The position numbers and the translations under genes were made by a program. The notes under the pieces were generated by a model. It was given only the letters and a program-made list of their open reading frames with translations, did no database searches and had not been told where the DNA came from. Positions 17,262 to 31,073 of a DNA stretch of 64,000 nucleotides are shown here, piece by piece; the stretch's first letter is position 1; every line of letters begins with the position of its first letter. Source of the DNA: Leucobacter sp. OLIS6 (GTDB lineage: Bacteria; Actinomycetota; Actinomycetes; Actinomycetales; Microbacteriaceae); contig NZ_MRAV01000001.1 in NCBI RefSeq assembly GCF_002752355.1, forward strand, positions 62,001 to 126,000. Direction: 5' to 3'.

Positions 17262-18440
17262 CTACTGCGCCACGCAGCTGCCGGTGCTCACCGGGGCGGT
17301 GAGCGCGGGCGCCTTCTGGGCGAGCGGATCCAGTACCGAGGTCGGCACCGCGTAGCCGAGATTCGCGTTGGTCTCGGACTTCGCGAACACGACGCCGATC
17401 ACCTCGCCGTCGGCGCCGAGCACCGGACCGCCCGAGTTGCCGTGGTTCACCGTCCCAGCGAGGGAGGTGACCTCGCGAATAGAGCGGCGCCCCTCGATGG
17501 TCATGTCCGCCGGGGCCGTGCCGATGACGGAGACGGTGCCGACGGTGAGCGGGCCGCCGAACGGATACCCCGCGATCCATCCCGTGGTGGCGGGCAGGGG
17601 CACCGGGGCGACGGGCAGCTCCGGCACGTCGAAGCCGTTCACGGCGATGACCGCGAGGTCGTGCTCGGGGTCGTACGCGACCACCCGGCCCGAGACTGCG
17701 GCTCCGTTCGGGGCCTCGACGACGGGGCGATCCACCCCGGCGACGACGTGCGCGTTGGTCACGATGCGGTCGGGGGCGACGACGAAGCCCGATCCCGAGA
17801 GCGAGGTGCCGGACTGGAATGCGGCCCCCGAGACGCGCACGACCGATCCCAGCGCGCGCTGCACCGCTGCGGTCTCGGACGCCGCGGGCGGCGCGGCGAC
17901 ATCGACCGGCTCGTTGAGCACGCGGGCGACCCAGGGTGCGGCGCCGTCGAGCGCGGTGTCGCGCGCCTGGGCGAGGAACGACTGCAGAGGTTTCGGGGTG
18001 AGGCCCTCCACGGCCGCGACGATGCGCGAGCCGGCGATGGCGGGGGAGAGCGCCGGGACGCCGAGCCCCTGCACGGTCGTCGCGACCAGCACGGCGATCA
18101 AGATCGCGACCACCAGGTTTCCGAGCGCGCCCGTGAGGCGATCGAGCCAGCCGAGGCGGATCCGCTTCGCGCCGCGGCGCAGCAGCCTGCCTATTGCGCC
18201 GCCGAGCGCGGTTCCGACACCGAGCAGCAGCACGATCGCACCGATCGCGGCGGGGATCCGCCACTCCGGCTGTGTCACCTGCGCGGTGAGCCAGGGCACG
18301 ATGAAGAAGGCGGCGACGCCGCCCGCGACGAGGCCGGCGAGGCCCGCCGCGGTGCGCAGCAACCCCGCCCGGTAGCCGTTGACGAGCGCTCCGATCCCGA
18401 TGGCTGCGAGGAGCAGGTCGACCAGCACGCTGCCGTTCAT
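17262..18440 (-). CDS. marP: MarP-type membrane serine protease (CvpA plus trypsin-like domain)
   Basis: A 392-residue membrane protease. Residues 1-130 hold four hydrophobic helices of the CvpA/colicin V production type; residues 190-385 form a chymotrypsin-like domain outside the membrane with the triad H231 (TNAHVV), D261 (PEHDLAV) and S336 (HGNSGGP). In Mycobacterium tuberculosis the homologue Rv3671c is needed for acid and oxidative stress resistance and cleaves the peptidoglycan hydrolase RipA. Two cysteines, one near the C-terminus, may stabilise the protease domain. The gene is single and convergent with tRNA-Ala. Family and active site are clear; its role here is by analogy. Confidence 0.92.
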   Translation of the reverse strand: MNGSVLVDLLLAAIGIGALVNGYRAGLLRTAAGLAGLVAGGVAAFFIVPWLTAQVTQPEWRIPAAIGAIVLLLGVGTALGGAIGRLLRRGAKRIRLGWLDRLTGALGNLVVAILIAVLVATTVQGLGVPALSPAIAGSRIVAAVEGLTPKPLQSFLAQARDTALDGAAPWVARVLNEPVDVAAPPAASETAAVQRALGSVVRVSGAAFQSGTSLSGSGFVVAPDRIVTNAHVVAGVDRPVVEAPNGAAVSGRVVAYDPEHDLAVIAVNGFDVPELPVAPVPLPATTGWIAGYPFGGPLTVGTVSVIGTAPADMTIEGRRSIREVTSLAGTVNHGNSGGPVLGADGEVIGVVFAKSETNANLGYAVPTSVLDPLAQKAPALTAPVSTGSCVAQ

Positions 18441-18547
18441 CGCGTCCTCCTCGTGTTCATCGCCGGGGGTCTCCGTGCTCCAGCCTGCGGCAGTCTGCCT
18501 CCGAGGAGCCTGTGCGACGGACCGGGCCGGTTGTCGGTGGCCGCCGC

Positions 18548-18553
18548 TACCAT
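18548..18553 (+). promoter_or_regulatory. -10 element, probable leaderless start
   Basis: TACCAT ends six bases before the GTG of dnaX. Confidence 0.5.
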
Positions 18554-18559
18554 GGACGG

Positions 18560-21472
18560 GTGGCTACCGCACTGTATCGCCGTTACCGGCCAGAGTCCTT
18601 CTCCGAGATGATCGGACAGGAGCAGGTGACGGCACCGCTCATGACCGCGCTGCGCTCGGAACGCATCGGCCACGCCTACCTCTTCAGTGGGCCGCGCGGC
18701 TGCGGCAAGACCACCTCGGCCCGCATCCTCGCGCGCTGCCTCAACTGCTCCGAGGGCCCCACCGACACCCCGTGCGGCGTGTGCCCCAGCTGCGTCGAGC
18801 TCAGCCGCGCGGGCGGCGGTTCCCTCGACGTGGTCGAGATCGACGCCGCGAGCCACGGCGGCGTCGACGACGCGCGCGATCTGCGCGAGCGCGCGGTGTT
18901 CGCTCCGGCGCGCGACCGCTACAAGATCTTCATCATCGACGAGGCCCACATGGTCACGGCGGGCGGCTTCAACGCACTGCTCAAGATCGTGGAGGAACCG
19001 CCGCCCCACGTGAAGTTCATCTTCGCGACGACGGAGCCCGAGAAGGTCATCGGCACCATCCGCTCCCGCACGCACCACTACCCGTTCCGGCTCATCGCCC
19101 CCGCCACGCTCATCGAGTACGTGCAGTCGCTGTGCGACAGCGAGCAGGTCGAGGTCGAGCCCGGCGTGCTGCCGCTCGTGGTGCGCGCCGGCGGCGGCTC
19201 GGTGCGCGACACCCTCTCGATCCTCGACCAGCTCATCGCCGGGTCCGAGGGGAACCTCGTCACCGCCGAGCGGGCCACGGGTCTGCTCGGCTACACCCCG
19301 AGCGAACTGATCGACGAGGTCGTCGTGGCGATCGGGGCTGCCGACTCCGCTGCGGCCTTCCACGCCGTCGACCGCGTGGTGCAGACGGGTCAGGATCCCC
19401 GCCGCTTCGTCGAGGACATGCTCGAGCGTCTGCGCGACCTCATCGTCATCAGCGCCACCACGGTCCAGGGCGCGTCCGCCGTGTTCCGCGGGGTGCCCGA
19501 GGACCAGCTGCAGCGCATGTTCGAACAGGCGCAGGTCTTCGTGCCGGGTCGCCTTTCGCGCATCGCCGACACGGTGAGCGAATCGCTCGACCGCATGGTC
19601 GGAGCCACTGCGCCCCGACTGCACCTCGAACTCATGATCGCCCGCGCCCTCGTGGCCGAGGCACCCGCGGCCGGTTCGGCGAATTCGGCCGGACAGGCGG
19701 CAGAGCCGCAGCTGTCGCTGCGGGCGGCGATCACCGGCCAGTCGGCACCGGCGGCACCGCAGCGTGCCGCCTCCGCGCCGGCGTCCGCCCCAGCGGCGGC
19801 CCCGGCCCCGACTGCGGCTCGGCCCGCGCAGCAGCCGAACGGGGGCACCGCTGCGCAGCCGCGGCCCTCGGTCGAGACCGCCGGTGCGCCGGCTCCTGCG
19901 GCGCAGCCCGCGTCGGCACCTGCGGCGACTTCTGGGGCTCCGGCGGCACCGGCGAACGCCGCCCAGACCGCCCGCGCGGTGCGCGAGTTCCTGCGCGAGG
20001 ATTCTGCGGGCGCCGCGCCGTTCGGCCGTCCCGTCTCCGACGTGCTCGCCGGCGTCCCGCGCGAGCCCCTCAACGTGAGTGCGGAGCCGAGCGCTCCTGC
20101 TCCCGCACCTGCTCCGTCCGCGGCTCCCTCCGCACCGGCGGCCGCGAGCCGCGCCGCTCAGCCCGCCGCTCCCGCTCAGGCCCCGGCGGGCGACGCTGCC
20201 GAGGCCGGATCGGATGCCGCCGCCGCGGGCGAATCGGGTGAGGCGACGCTCGACGACCTCACCGAGATCTGGCCCGACCTGCTCGAAGAGCTGCTCGAGG
20301 GCGACCGGGACGCGTGGAACGCGGTCCGCGAGATCACGCCGCTCGGGCTCGATGGCGACGTGCTGTCGCTCGGCTTCCCGTCGAAGTCGAGCCTCGACGT
20401 CTTCAAGACGGCCGGGGCCGGGCCGCTGCGCGAAGCGATCCTGTCGGCGGTCGGGGTGCAGGTGCGATACCAGCCGAAGCAGCTCCCCGCGGGCGCGAGC
20501 CCGCGCGAATCCACCCCCTCGGCGTCCGGAGAAGGCGGTGCCCCGCAGCGCTCGGGAACGCCCGACTCCGACGATTCGGACCCTCACCGAGCCGGATCCG
20601 CTCCCAGCGCCGAACACGTACGAACCGAACCGGAAGCATCCCGGCCCGAGGCGGAGCCCGCCCCCGCGGGTGAGGGGCCCGATCCTGCTGTCGCCCCCGT
20701 GACGGCAGCACCGAGCCCGGAACCGATCGACCGGGCTCCGGCGCCCGCCGCGGACCCGACTCCCGCGAAGTCCGCCGCCGCAGTGCCGGCCGTTCCGGCA
20801 CCGGTGCCCGGATACGGCGACGACCCCTACGCGAACGACGATGGAATGCCGAGCGACGACGACGGCGAGGGGGATCCCTACGGAGACCCGTACGCCGACC
20901 GCCGCACGGTCCCGATCTCCGCGCCGCAGACGGCTGCGCCCGCAGCAGCAGCCGCGACCGCGACCGCGACCGCCGACGCTGGGCCCGCGCAGCTCCCCGA
21001 GGATCGCGCGTCCAGCCGGCTCGCCGCTCTCGCCTCTGCGATGGCCGCCCGCGAGTCCGCCCCCGCAGCTGCGCCCGTTCCGTCGAACAGCGCCCCCGCG
21101 CACGAGCGACCCGCTCCCATGACCGAGTGGGCCGCGCCCACCGCGGCTGCCGAACCGGCCCCGGTCCGAACTCCTGCCGTGCCCGAGCGCGAAGCCCAGG
21201 TCGAGGCCCGGCCCGCTCGGCCGAGCGAGCCGCCGGCCGCCGGCGGGAGCGGGTCGCCGGAGCGCGCACCTTCGCGCGTCGGTTTCGCCGCCGCGGGGCA
21301 GGACACCGCGTCACCGAAGGCTGCCGCCGCCGAAGCGTCGGCCCCCGCACCCGGTATCGCGGATCCCGACACCGGCCCCGAACTCGTCCGCTACGGCGAA
21401 GCCGTGGTGCGCGAGGTCCTCGGAGCCCGATTCGTCGAGGAGCGCCCGCTCCCCGGACAACCCGAAAGTTGA
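18560..21472 (+). CDS. dnaX: DNA polymerase III subunit gamma/tau
   Basis: A 970-residue clamp-loader ATPase. Domains I-III occupy residues 1-370: P-loop GPRGCGKTT with K50, zinc cysteines C63, C72, C75 and C78, Walker B IIDEAHM, and sensor 1 and SRC-type residues in domain III. An Ala/Pro-rich linker covers about 370-555. Residues 557-655 form a folded tau-specific domain (LTEIWPDLLEELLEGDRDAWNAV). A second acidic, proline-rich linker of about 270 residues leads to a short C-terminal helix (PELVRYGEAVVREVLGARFVEE). The length is greater than the usual 600-800. GTG 18560 starts at the conserved ATALYRRYRP. recR follows after 11 bases; the ybaB gene often found between them is missing. Confidence 0.93.
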   Translation: MATALYRRYRPESFSEMIGQEQVTAPLMTALRSERIGHAYLFSGPRGCGKTTSARILARCLNCSEGPTDTPCGVCPSCVELSRAGGGSLDVVEIDAASHGGVDDARDLRERAVFAPARDRYKIFIIDEAHMVTAGGFNALLKIVEEPPPHVKFIFATTEPEKVIGTIRSRTHHYPFRLIAPATLIEYVQSLCDSEQVEVEPGVLPLVVRAGGGSVRDTLSILDQLIAGSEGNLVTAERATGLLGYTPSELIDEVVVAIGAADSAAAFHAVDRVVQTGQDPRRFVEDMLERLRDLIVISATTVQGASAVFRGVPEDQLQRMFEQAQVFVPGRLSRIADTVSESLDRMVGATAPRLHLELMIARALVAEAPAAGSANSAGQAAEPQLSLRAAITGQSAPAAPQRAASAPASAPAAAPAPTAARPAQQPNGGTAAQPRPSVETAGAPAPAAQPASAPAATSGAPAAPANAAQTARAVREFLREDSAGAAPFGRPVSDVLAGVPREPLNVSAEPSAPAPAPAPSAAPSAPAAASRAAQPAAPAQAPAGDAAEAGSDAAAAGESGEATLDDLTEIWPDLLEELLEGDRDAWNAVREITPLGLDGDVLSLGFPSKSSLDVFKTAGAGPLREAILSAVGVQVRYQPKQLPAGASPRESTPSASGEGGAPQRSGTPDSDDSDPHRAGSAPSAEHVRTEPEASRPEAEPAPAGEGPDPAVAPVTAAPSPEPIDRAPAPAADPTPAKSAAAVPAVPAPVPGYGDDPYANDDGMPSDDDGEGDPYGDPYADRRTVPISAPQTAAPAAAAATATATADAGPAQLPEDRASSRLAALASAMAARESAPAAAPVPSNSAPAHERPAPMTEWAAPTAAAEPAPVRTPAVPEREAQVEARPARPSEPPAAGGSGSPERAPSRVGFAAAGQDTASPKAAAAEASAPAPGIADPDTGPELVRYGEAVVREVLGARFVEERPLPGQPES

Positions 21473-21483
21473 GCTGCTGAACC

Positions 21484-22080
21484 ATGTACGACGGCATCGT
21501 TCAAGACCTGATCGACGAGTTCGGCCGGCTTCCCGGCATCGGCCCGAAATCGGCCCAGCGCATCGCCTTCCATATCCTCCAGACTCAGAACTTCGACGTG
21601 TCCCGGCTCGCCGAACTGCTGAGCGAGGTGCGCGAGAAGGTGCGGTTCTGCGAGGTCTGCGGCAACATCACCGAAGAGGTGCGCTGCTCGATCTGCCGGG
21701 ATCCCCGACGCGATCAGGCGCTCATCTGCGTGGTCGAGGAGCCGAAGGACGTGGTCGCGATCGAACGCACCCGGCAGTTCCGCGGGCTCTACCATGTGCT
21801 CGGCGGGGCGATCAGTCCCATCGACGGCATCGGTCCGGACGACCTCAGCATCCCCGCGCTCATGCGCCGGCTCGGCGACGGTGAGGTGAAAGAAGTCATC
21901 CTCGCCACCGACCCCAATCTCGAGGGCGAGGCGACCGCGGCGTACCTCTCGCGGTTGCTCACCGCGATCGACGTTCCCGTCTCGCGGCTCGCATCGGGTC
22001 TCCCTGTCGGCGGCGACCTCGAGTTCGCCGACGAGGTCACGCTCGGTCGGGCGTTCGAAGGCCGCAGGCAGGTCGAGTAG
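21484..22080 (+). CDS. recR: Recombination protein RecR
   Basis: A 198-residue protein that, with RecF and RecO, loads RecA on gapped DNA. The helix-hairpin-helix motif is [14 protein letters not shown] near the N-terminus; the zinc finger has [16 protein letters not shown]; the Toprim domain has [15 protein letters not shown] and [18 protein letters not shown]. Length is standard. It lies 11 bases after dnaX and is surely co-transcribed with it. The next gene, lysC, is 114 bases downstream. Confidence 0.96.
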   Translation: MYDGIVQDLIDEFGRLPGIGPKSAQRIAFHILQTQNFDVSRLAELLSEVREKVRFCEVCGNITEEVRCSICRDPRRDQALICVVEEPKDVVAIERTRQFRGLYHVLGGAISPIDGIGPDDLSIPALMRRLGDGEVKEVILATDPNLEGEATAAYLSRLLTAIDVPVSRLASGLPVGGDLEFADEVTLGRAFEGRRQVE

Positions 22081-22194
22081 CGCCCGCTTGCCTCGGAGCG
22101 CACCGATCCGCGTAACGCAGGCATCCCGCAGGCGTCGGCGCGATAGACTGGACGCTCGCATATATTCCGTCCCTGACTGCTGGAGGTCTCCGAC

Positions 22195-24558
<2,364 letters not shown>

Positions 24559-24575
24559 CCACCGCGCTTTCACCC

Positions 24576-24613
24576 GTTCGGCCCCGGCACTGGATCCAGT
24601 GCCGGGGCCGAAC
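24576..24613. terminator. Perfect 38-nt palindrome between convergent genes
   Basis: The two halves (24576-24594 and 24595-24613) are exact reverse complements centred on GGATCC. It can form a stem of 17 or more pairs on either strand and would end both the lysC-asd transcript and that of the metallophosphoesterase. Confidence 0.8.
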
Positions 24614-24682
24614 GTGTTGTGGACGGTGGCAGTCGGAGCGCGCCGGACGCTTCGCCGGTCACTGATGGTGGGCGGCCAGGGG

Positions 24683-25639
24683 CTACCGCGCGGCTTCGAG
24701 GGTGAGCAGGGTCACCTCGGGCTTGCAGCAGAAGCGCACGGGTGCGTAGATGGAGTTGCCGAGGCCAGCGCTCACGTTGAGGTAGGCGGCGCGCTCCGCG
24801 TCGTACCAGACGCTCAGGCCGCGCGCCTGGCGCACGGGAAGGTCGCAGTTGGCGGTGAGTGCGCCGACACCGGGGATGCGCACCTGGCCGCCGTGGGTGT
24901 GACCCGCGAGGATCAGTTCGGACCCCTCGTCGAGCAGCGCCCCGAGCGCGCCCTGGTACGGCGCGTGGACCACGCCGAGACGCACGGGGGAGCCGGCCTG
25001 CGGTGCTCGCTTCGATGCGCGCGCCTCCGTGGACTCGGCGGTGCGCGCCGCACGCATGCGTTCGGCGTCGTCGTAGCGGATGTGCGGGTCGTTCAGGCCG
25101 AGGAGCTCGAATCGGGTACCGGCCAGCTCGAGCCATTCGGCGGAGTTGTTGAGGTCCGTCAGACCCAGGTCATCGGTGAGCGAGCGGGTGAGCGCGGCGT
25201 TGTCGATGTCCTGCGCACGAGTACTCAGCCTGCTCGGAGCGCTGAGGTATTTCAGCGGGTTCTTGAGCTTGGGACCGTAGTAGTCGTTCGACCCGTGGAC
25301 GAAGACGCCGGCCCGAGCCCGCGCCGCGAGGGGCTGGAGCGCGTGGACGAGGGAGGGCCGCGCGTCGATGTGCCCCATGAGGTCGCCGGTGAGCACGAGC
25401 AGATCGGGGTTCAGTTCGGAGAGCGAACGGACCCAATCGATCTTGCTCTCCTGCCAGGGGGCGAGGTGCAGATCGGAGAGCTGCAGGATCCGAACCGGTG
25501 CCGAGCCACGGGGGAGCAGCGGCAGGGTGTGGCGCCGCACGGTGAAGAGTCGGCGTTCGACCAGCGTCGCCCAGACGGCGACTCCGGCTGCGGCCGCCCC
25601 GAGGGCGACCGCAGCGCGTGCGTTCTTGCGTCCTGCCAC
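24683..25639 (-). CDS. Membrane-anchored metallophosphoesterase
   Basis: A 318-residue calcineurin-like phosphoesterase with an N-terminal membrane anchor (about residues 8-28). The metal-binding motifs are in order: LQLSDLHLAP, LTGDLMGH, HGSNDYYGP (a GNHD variant in which serine replaces the glycine-adjacent position), and AGHTHGGQV. These residues bind two metals and cleave phosphoester bonds; the substrate is not known. GTG at 25639 lies two bases after the stop of the penicillin-binding protein gene, so translation is coupled. The same pairing is common in actinobacteria and suggests an envelope role. Confidence 0.85.
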   Translation of the reverse strand: MAGRKNARAAVALGAAAAGVAVWATLVERRLFTVRRHTLPLLPRGSAPVRILQLSDLHLAPWQESKIDWVRSLSELNPDLLVLTGDLMGHIDARPSLVHALQPLAARARAGVFVHGSNDYYGPKLKNPLKYLSAPSRLSTRAQDIDNAALTRSLTDDLGLTDLNNSAEWLELAGTRFELLGLNDPHIRYDDAERMRAARTAESTEARASKRAPQAGSPVRLGVVHAPYQGALGALLDEGSELILAGHTHGGQVRIPGVGALTANCDLPVRQARGLSVWYDAERAAYLNVSAGLGNSIYAPVRFCCKPEVTLLTLEAAR

Positions 25640-25641
25640 GC

Positions 25642-28278
25642 CTAGTCCTTGCAGTTCAGGGTCAGCGTGATCTGGGAGCTCTGTTTCGCTTCCTTGCCGC
25701 TGCCGGGGCTGACGGACTTGACGATGTCCTTGCCTGGGTTGGGTTTGCCGCTTCCGGTGTCGCACTGCAGTGCGACCTTCGTGAATCCGGCGCCGGCGAG
25801 CGCGCTCTGAGCGTCCGCACCGGTCCGTCCGGTCAGCCCGTCGGGCACCTTCGCGAGGTTCCCGCTACTGCGGAAGATCTTCACGTCGGCGCCGGCCGGT
25901 GCCGAGCTGCCGCCGGCCGGGTCGGTCTTCGCGACCATGCCCTTGGCCACCGCGGAGTCCGTGGTGCCGCCATCGACCGGAGTGAAGCCGGCCGTGGTGA
26001 GCGCCTTCACTGCTTCGTCGTACGACTTGCCGGTCAGATCCGGGACGGTCTGCGTGGTCACTCGGAGCGCCGAGCTGGAAGGCTCGGGGAACGCCTTGCC
26101 GCCGTACTTGTTATCGGCCGCTCGCATCGTGTCACGCCAGATCTGCGAATCGGCGGTCTGGAAGCTGTAGCCGAGCGTGGAACGTTTGCCGGTGACGTTG
26201 CCGACCCAGGTCGAGGTGGCGACAGTGGTGCTGGAACCAACGGTCCAGTTGTCGACCACGTCGTCGGTGGTGCCGGTCTTCGCCAGGTGCGGGACTCCCT
26301 GGTAGGGAGCGGCTGCATCGCGGGCGAGGCCCGACTCGGCGGTGTACTGCAGGGTATAGGCGACGCCCGCGGCGACCTCGGGCGAGATCGCGTTGGTGCA
26401 CTTGCTCTTGGTGAAGTCGACGGGCTTGCCGTCGGGGCCCGTGATCGACTCGATCGGCACGGGCGTGCAGACCTTGCCGCCGCCGGCGAACGCGGCGTAG
26501 GCGGAGGCCATGGTGATCGGGGCGATCTCGTCGACGCCGCCGAAGGTGTTGGAAGGCACCATCGAGAGGTCGCGGAAGTTTCCGGAGATGGTCGGAACGA
26601 ACGGCTTCTTCGGATCCTCAGCGTCCTTCGGGAGGTCCGAGGCGCGATGGATGCCGAGGTCCTTCGCGGTCTGGAAGATCTCGCAGAGGTCGAGTTTCTG
26701 CGCCATCGAGGCGACGCCACCGTTGATCGAGAAGCCGATCGCGGTCTTGACGGACTGGTTGCCCTTGATCCCCGTGTTGTCGTTCGAGAACGTCCAGTCG
26801 CCGTAGCTGTAGACGCCCTCGGGCATGCAGGACGCCTGGAAGGACTGCAGCTGCACGGTGCGGCCGTTGACGTTGACGATGTCGTTCACCGAGTGGCCGC
26901 TCTTGAGCCATTGGGTCAGCGTGATCGGCTTGAACGTCGATCCCACCTGGAAACCGCCGGAACCTCCGTACTCGAAGTCGGTGTTCCAGTTGATGCTCGT
27001 GTAGTTCGGGTGCTTCTTGAGGAAGGTGCCGTCGTCATTGAACGGTCGGCTCTGCACCATGGCGAGCACCTTGCCGGTATCGACCTGGACCGAGGAGCTC
27101 GCGCCGCCCACGTCGATCCCGTCGACCGGGGTCTGAGGCACGCGCTCGTGCATGGCGTCGAGTCCGGCCTTCTGCAGGTCGAGGTCGATCGTGGTCATGA
27201 TCTGGTAGCCGCCGCGGCGGAACTGGAACATGCGCTCCTCGGGCGTCGCGCCGAAGCTCGGATCGTTGCGGATGTAGCGCTGGACGTAGTCGCAGAAGTG
27301 GCCGAGGCCGTAGGCGTTCTCGGCGACCGAGCAGCCGGGCACACGCGGGGTGATCTTCGGGACGATCGGCGCCGCGATGGCCTCGTCGTACTGAGCCTTG
27401 GTGATCTTCTCGGTGCGGAGCATCGAGCCGAGAATCTTGTCGCGGCGCTGCTTGTTGCGCTCGAGGTTCTCGGGCAGGTCGAGCTGCAGCTTCGACGGGT
27501 TGTTCACGATCGCCACGAGGCTCGCCGCCTCGGAGAGCGTCAGATCCTTCGACGACTTGCCGTAGTAGTAGTGCGCGGCGGATTCGATGCCGTAGATCTG
27601 GCGGCCGAACAGCGCGATGTTGAGGTAGCCGAGGAGGATCTCGTCCTTCGAGTACTTCTTCTCGATGCTGATCGCGAGCTTCATCTCCTTGAGCTTGCGG
27701 TCAGCGTCCTGCCGGGTGGCCTCCTTGTAGGCCGCTGCGCGCTCCTTCTCGTCGACGATCGCCTGCGACTCCTGGATCAGCACGTTGCGCACGTACTGCA
27801 TGGTGATGGTCGAAGCGCCCGACAGGTTCTGGCCGGCGACGTTCTGCAGCATCGCGCGGCTCGTGGCGATGACGTCGACACCGCCGTGCGAGTAGAAGCG
27901 CGGGTCCTCCTCGGCGACCGCCGCGTCCTTCACGTACTGCGAGATGTCGTCCCACTTGACCTCTTTGCGGTCCTGGTCGTAGAAGGTCGCCAGCTGGACG
28001 GTCTTGCCGCCCTTCTTCGCGTAGAGCGTCGAGGGCTGTGCCAGCTGACCGGGATTGATGTGGTCGGGCAGGTTCTCGAAGATCTTGATCGCCGAGGTCG
28101 CAGCGGCACCGCTGACGGCGACGACGGGAGTGATGGCGGCGGTGAGCAGCACGCCGGCCACGACGCTCATGGCGATGGCTCCGAAGAAGCCGGCGAGCGC
28201 GCCACCCGCGCTCCGCGGCTTCACCGTACGCACGCCGGAAGATTTCGCGCGCGAAGACGATGGGGTCTGATGGGTCAT
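25642..28278 (-). CDS. Bifunctional penicillin-binding protein with two PASTA domains
   Basis: An 878-residue class A PBP that polymerises and cross-links peptidoglycan outside the membrane. Residues 30-60 are the membrane anchor; the glycosyltransferase domain (70-270) has the catalytic E124 in EEDPRFYSHGG and STITMQYVRN; the transpeptidase domain (355-720) has S447 and K450 in GSTFK, SIN at 517-519 and KTGT at 667-670. Two PASTA domains (about 743-803 and 808-875) may sense muropeptide or lipid II. It resembles PonA2 of mycobacteria. TACCCT seven bases before the ATG suggests a leaderless mRNA. The metallophosphoesterase gene follows. Confidence 0.95.
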   Translation of the reverse strand: MTHQTPSSSRAKSSGVRTVKPRSAGGALAGFFGAIAMSVVAGVLLTAAITPVVAVSGAAATSAIKIFENLPDHINPGQLAQPSTLYAKKGGKTVQLATFYDQDRKEVKWDDISQYVKDAAVAEEDPRFYSHGGVDVIATSRAMLQNVAGQNLSGASTITMQYVRNVLIQESQAIVDEKERAAAYKEATRQDADRKLKEMKLAISIEKKYSKDEILLGYLNIALFGRQIYGIESAAHYYYGKSSKDLTLSEAASLVAIVNNPSKLQLDLPENLERNKQRRDKILGSMLRTEKITKAQYDEAIAAPIVPKITPRVPGCSVAENAYGLGHFCDYVQRYIRNDPSFGATPEERMFQFRRGGYQIMTTIDLDLQKAGLDAMHERVPQTPVDGIDVGGASSSVQVDTGKVLAMVQSRPFNDDGTFLKKHPNYTSINWNTDFEYGGSGGFQVGSTFKPITLTQWLKSGHSVNDIVNVNGRTVQLQSFQASCMPEGVYSYGDWTFSNDNTGIKGNQSVKTAIGFSINGGVASMAQKLDLCEIFQTAKDLGIHRASDLPKDAEDPKKPFVPTISGNFRDLSMVPSNTFGGVDEIAPITMASAYAAFAGGGKVCTPVPIESITGPDGKPVDFTKSKCTNAISPEVAAGVAYTLQYTAESGLARDAAAPYQGVPHLAKTGTTDDVVDNWTVGSSTTVATSTWVGNVTGKRSTLGYSFQTADSQIWRDTMRAADNKYGGKAFPEPSSSALRVTTQTVPDLTGKSYDEAVKALTTAGFTPVDGGTTDSAVAKGMVAKTDPAGGSSAPAGADVKIFRSSGNLAKVPDGLTGRTGADAQSALAGAGFTKVALQCDTGSGKPNPGKDIVKSVSPGSGKEAKQSSQITLTLNCKD

Positions 28279-28285
28279 ACAATCA

Positions 28286-28291
28286 AGGGTA
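28286..28291 (-). promoter_or_regulatory. -10 element, probable leaderless start
   Basis: TACCCT on the minus strand ends seven bases before the ATG of the PBP gene. Confidence 0.45.
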
Positions 28292-28360
28292 CGCGACACG
28301 CCTGACAATCCTGATCGCGCGACGCTCCTGCGCGCGCTGCGATCGAGCGAGGAGCCCTGT

Positions 28361-28537
28361 ATGGACAACGCATCCGTGCCCGCCGAGCCGCAACGCTGGG
28401 AATATTTCGTGACCCCGCTGCTGCTCCATAACGAGGCCCAGATCCTCAATAACTGGGGTGCGCAGGGCTGGGAGCTCGTGCAGATCATCGAGGGCCCGGC
28501 CGGCGGCAACGTCGCGTACCTCAAGAGAAAGGCCTGA
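28361..28537 (+). CDS. Small DUF4177-type protein (58 aa)
   Basis: A 58-residue soluble protein whose pattern RWEYFVTPLL...LNNWGAQGWELVQI is the DUF4177 signature, an alternating beta/alpha layout. GAGGAG lies close upstream of the ATG. It ends three bases before the ridA start, so the two are co-translated; the same pair is found next to PBP genes in mycobacteria (Rv3678A/Rv3678c region). Function is unknown. Confidence 0.82.
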   Translation: MDNASVPAEPQRWEYFVTPLLLHNEAQILNNWGAQGWELVQIIEGPAGGNVAYLKRKA

Positions 28538-28540
28538 CAC

Positions 28541-29014
28541 ATGTCGGTTATCGAAGAACGTCTGCGCGAACTCGGCTACGAGATCCCCGAGGTCGCGGCG
28601 CCCGTCGCCGCCTACGTCCCCGCACTGCGGCAGGGACGCCACGTGCACACGAGCGGGCAGCTGCCCTTCGTGAACGGCGCGCTGCCGGCGACCGGCAAGG
28701 TCGGCGAGGGCGAAGGCTTGGTCTCCCCGGAGCAGGCGGAGGAGCTCGCCCGCATCTGCGCATTGAACGGTCTCGCGGCAGCCCGCGGCGTGCTCGGCTC
28801 GCTCGACAAGATCACCCAGGTCGTCAAGGTCACGGCGTTTGTGGCCTCCGACCCGTCGTTCACGGGTCAGCCCGCGGTCGCCAACGGAGCCTCGATGTTC
28901 CTCGGCCGCGTGTTCGGCGACATCGGGATCCACGTCCGCTCGGCGGTCGGCGTCGCGGTGCTCCCGCTCGACGCCCCGGTCGAGATCGAGTTCACCTTCG
29001 AGGTCGAGAAGTAG
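28541..29014 (+). CDS. RidA-family protein
   Basis: A 157-residue protein of the RidA/YjgF/UK114 superfamily, which hydrolyses reactive enamine or imine intermediates made by PLP enzymes. The pattern HVHTSGQLPFVNG, the long helix with LNGLAAARGVLGSLDKI and the final RSAVGVAVLPLDAPVEIEF match the family, though the usual catalytic arginine motif is replaced by RSAVGV, so it belongs to a divergent subgroup with about 25 extra N-terminal residues. It is paired with DUF4177. Confidence 0.85.
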   Translation: MSVIEERLRELGYEIPEVAAPVAAYVPALRQGRHVHTSGQLPFVNGALPATGKVGEGEGLVSPEQAEELARICALNGLAAARGVLGSLDKITQVVKVTAFVASDPSFTGQPAVANGASMFLGRVFGDIGIHVRSAVGVAVLPLDAPVEIEFTFEVEK

Positions 29015-29041
29015 CCACCGGCGGCTTCGCTCGAACGAGCA

Positions 29042-29076
29042 AAGGGGCGCGGGATCACGATGATCCCGCGCCCCTT
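29042..29076. terminator. Bidirectional terminator between ridA-like gene and acs
   Basis: Perfect 16-bp stem (29042-29057 with 29061-29076) and a CGA loop between convergent genes. Confidence 0.82.
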
Positions 29077-29090
29077 CTGCCTCCGGTGAA

Positions 29091-31073
<1,983 letters not shown>

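Noticed and set aside
18441..18559. Possible signal recognition particle RNA upstream of dnaX
   Set aside because: Often located there in actinobacteria, but the conserved GGAAGG/GCAGCC helix 8 sequence is absent from this 119-base gap.
18437..21103. An open frame of 888 codons opposite dnaX
   Set aside because: Glycine/arginine-rich mirror frame caused by the Ala/Pro-rich linkers of dnaX; no protein features.
22081..22194. Possible lysine riboswitch ahead of lysC
   Set aside because: The gap is 114 bases including the promoter region, too short for the about 170-nt L-box, and no matching core is seen.
25618..28305. An open frame of 895 codons opposite the PASTA penicillin-binding protein
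   Set aside because: Mirror frame; the PBP on the other strand has every catalytic motif.
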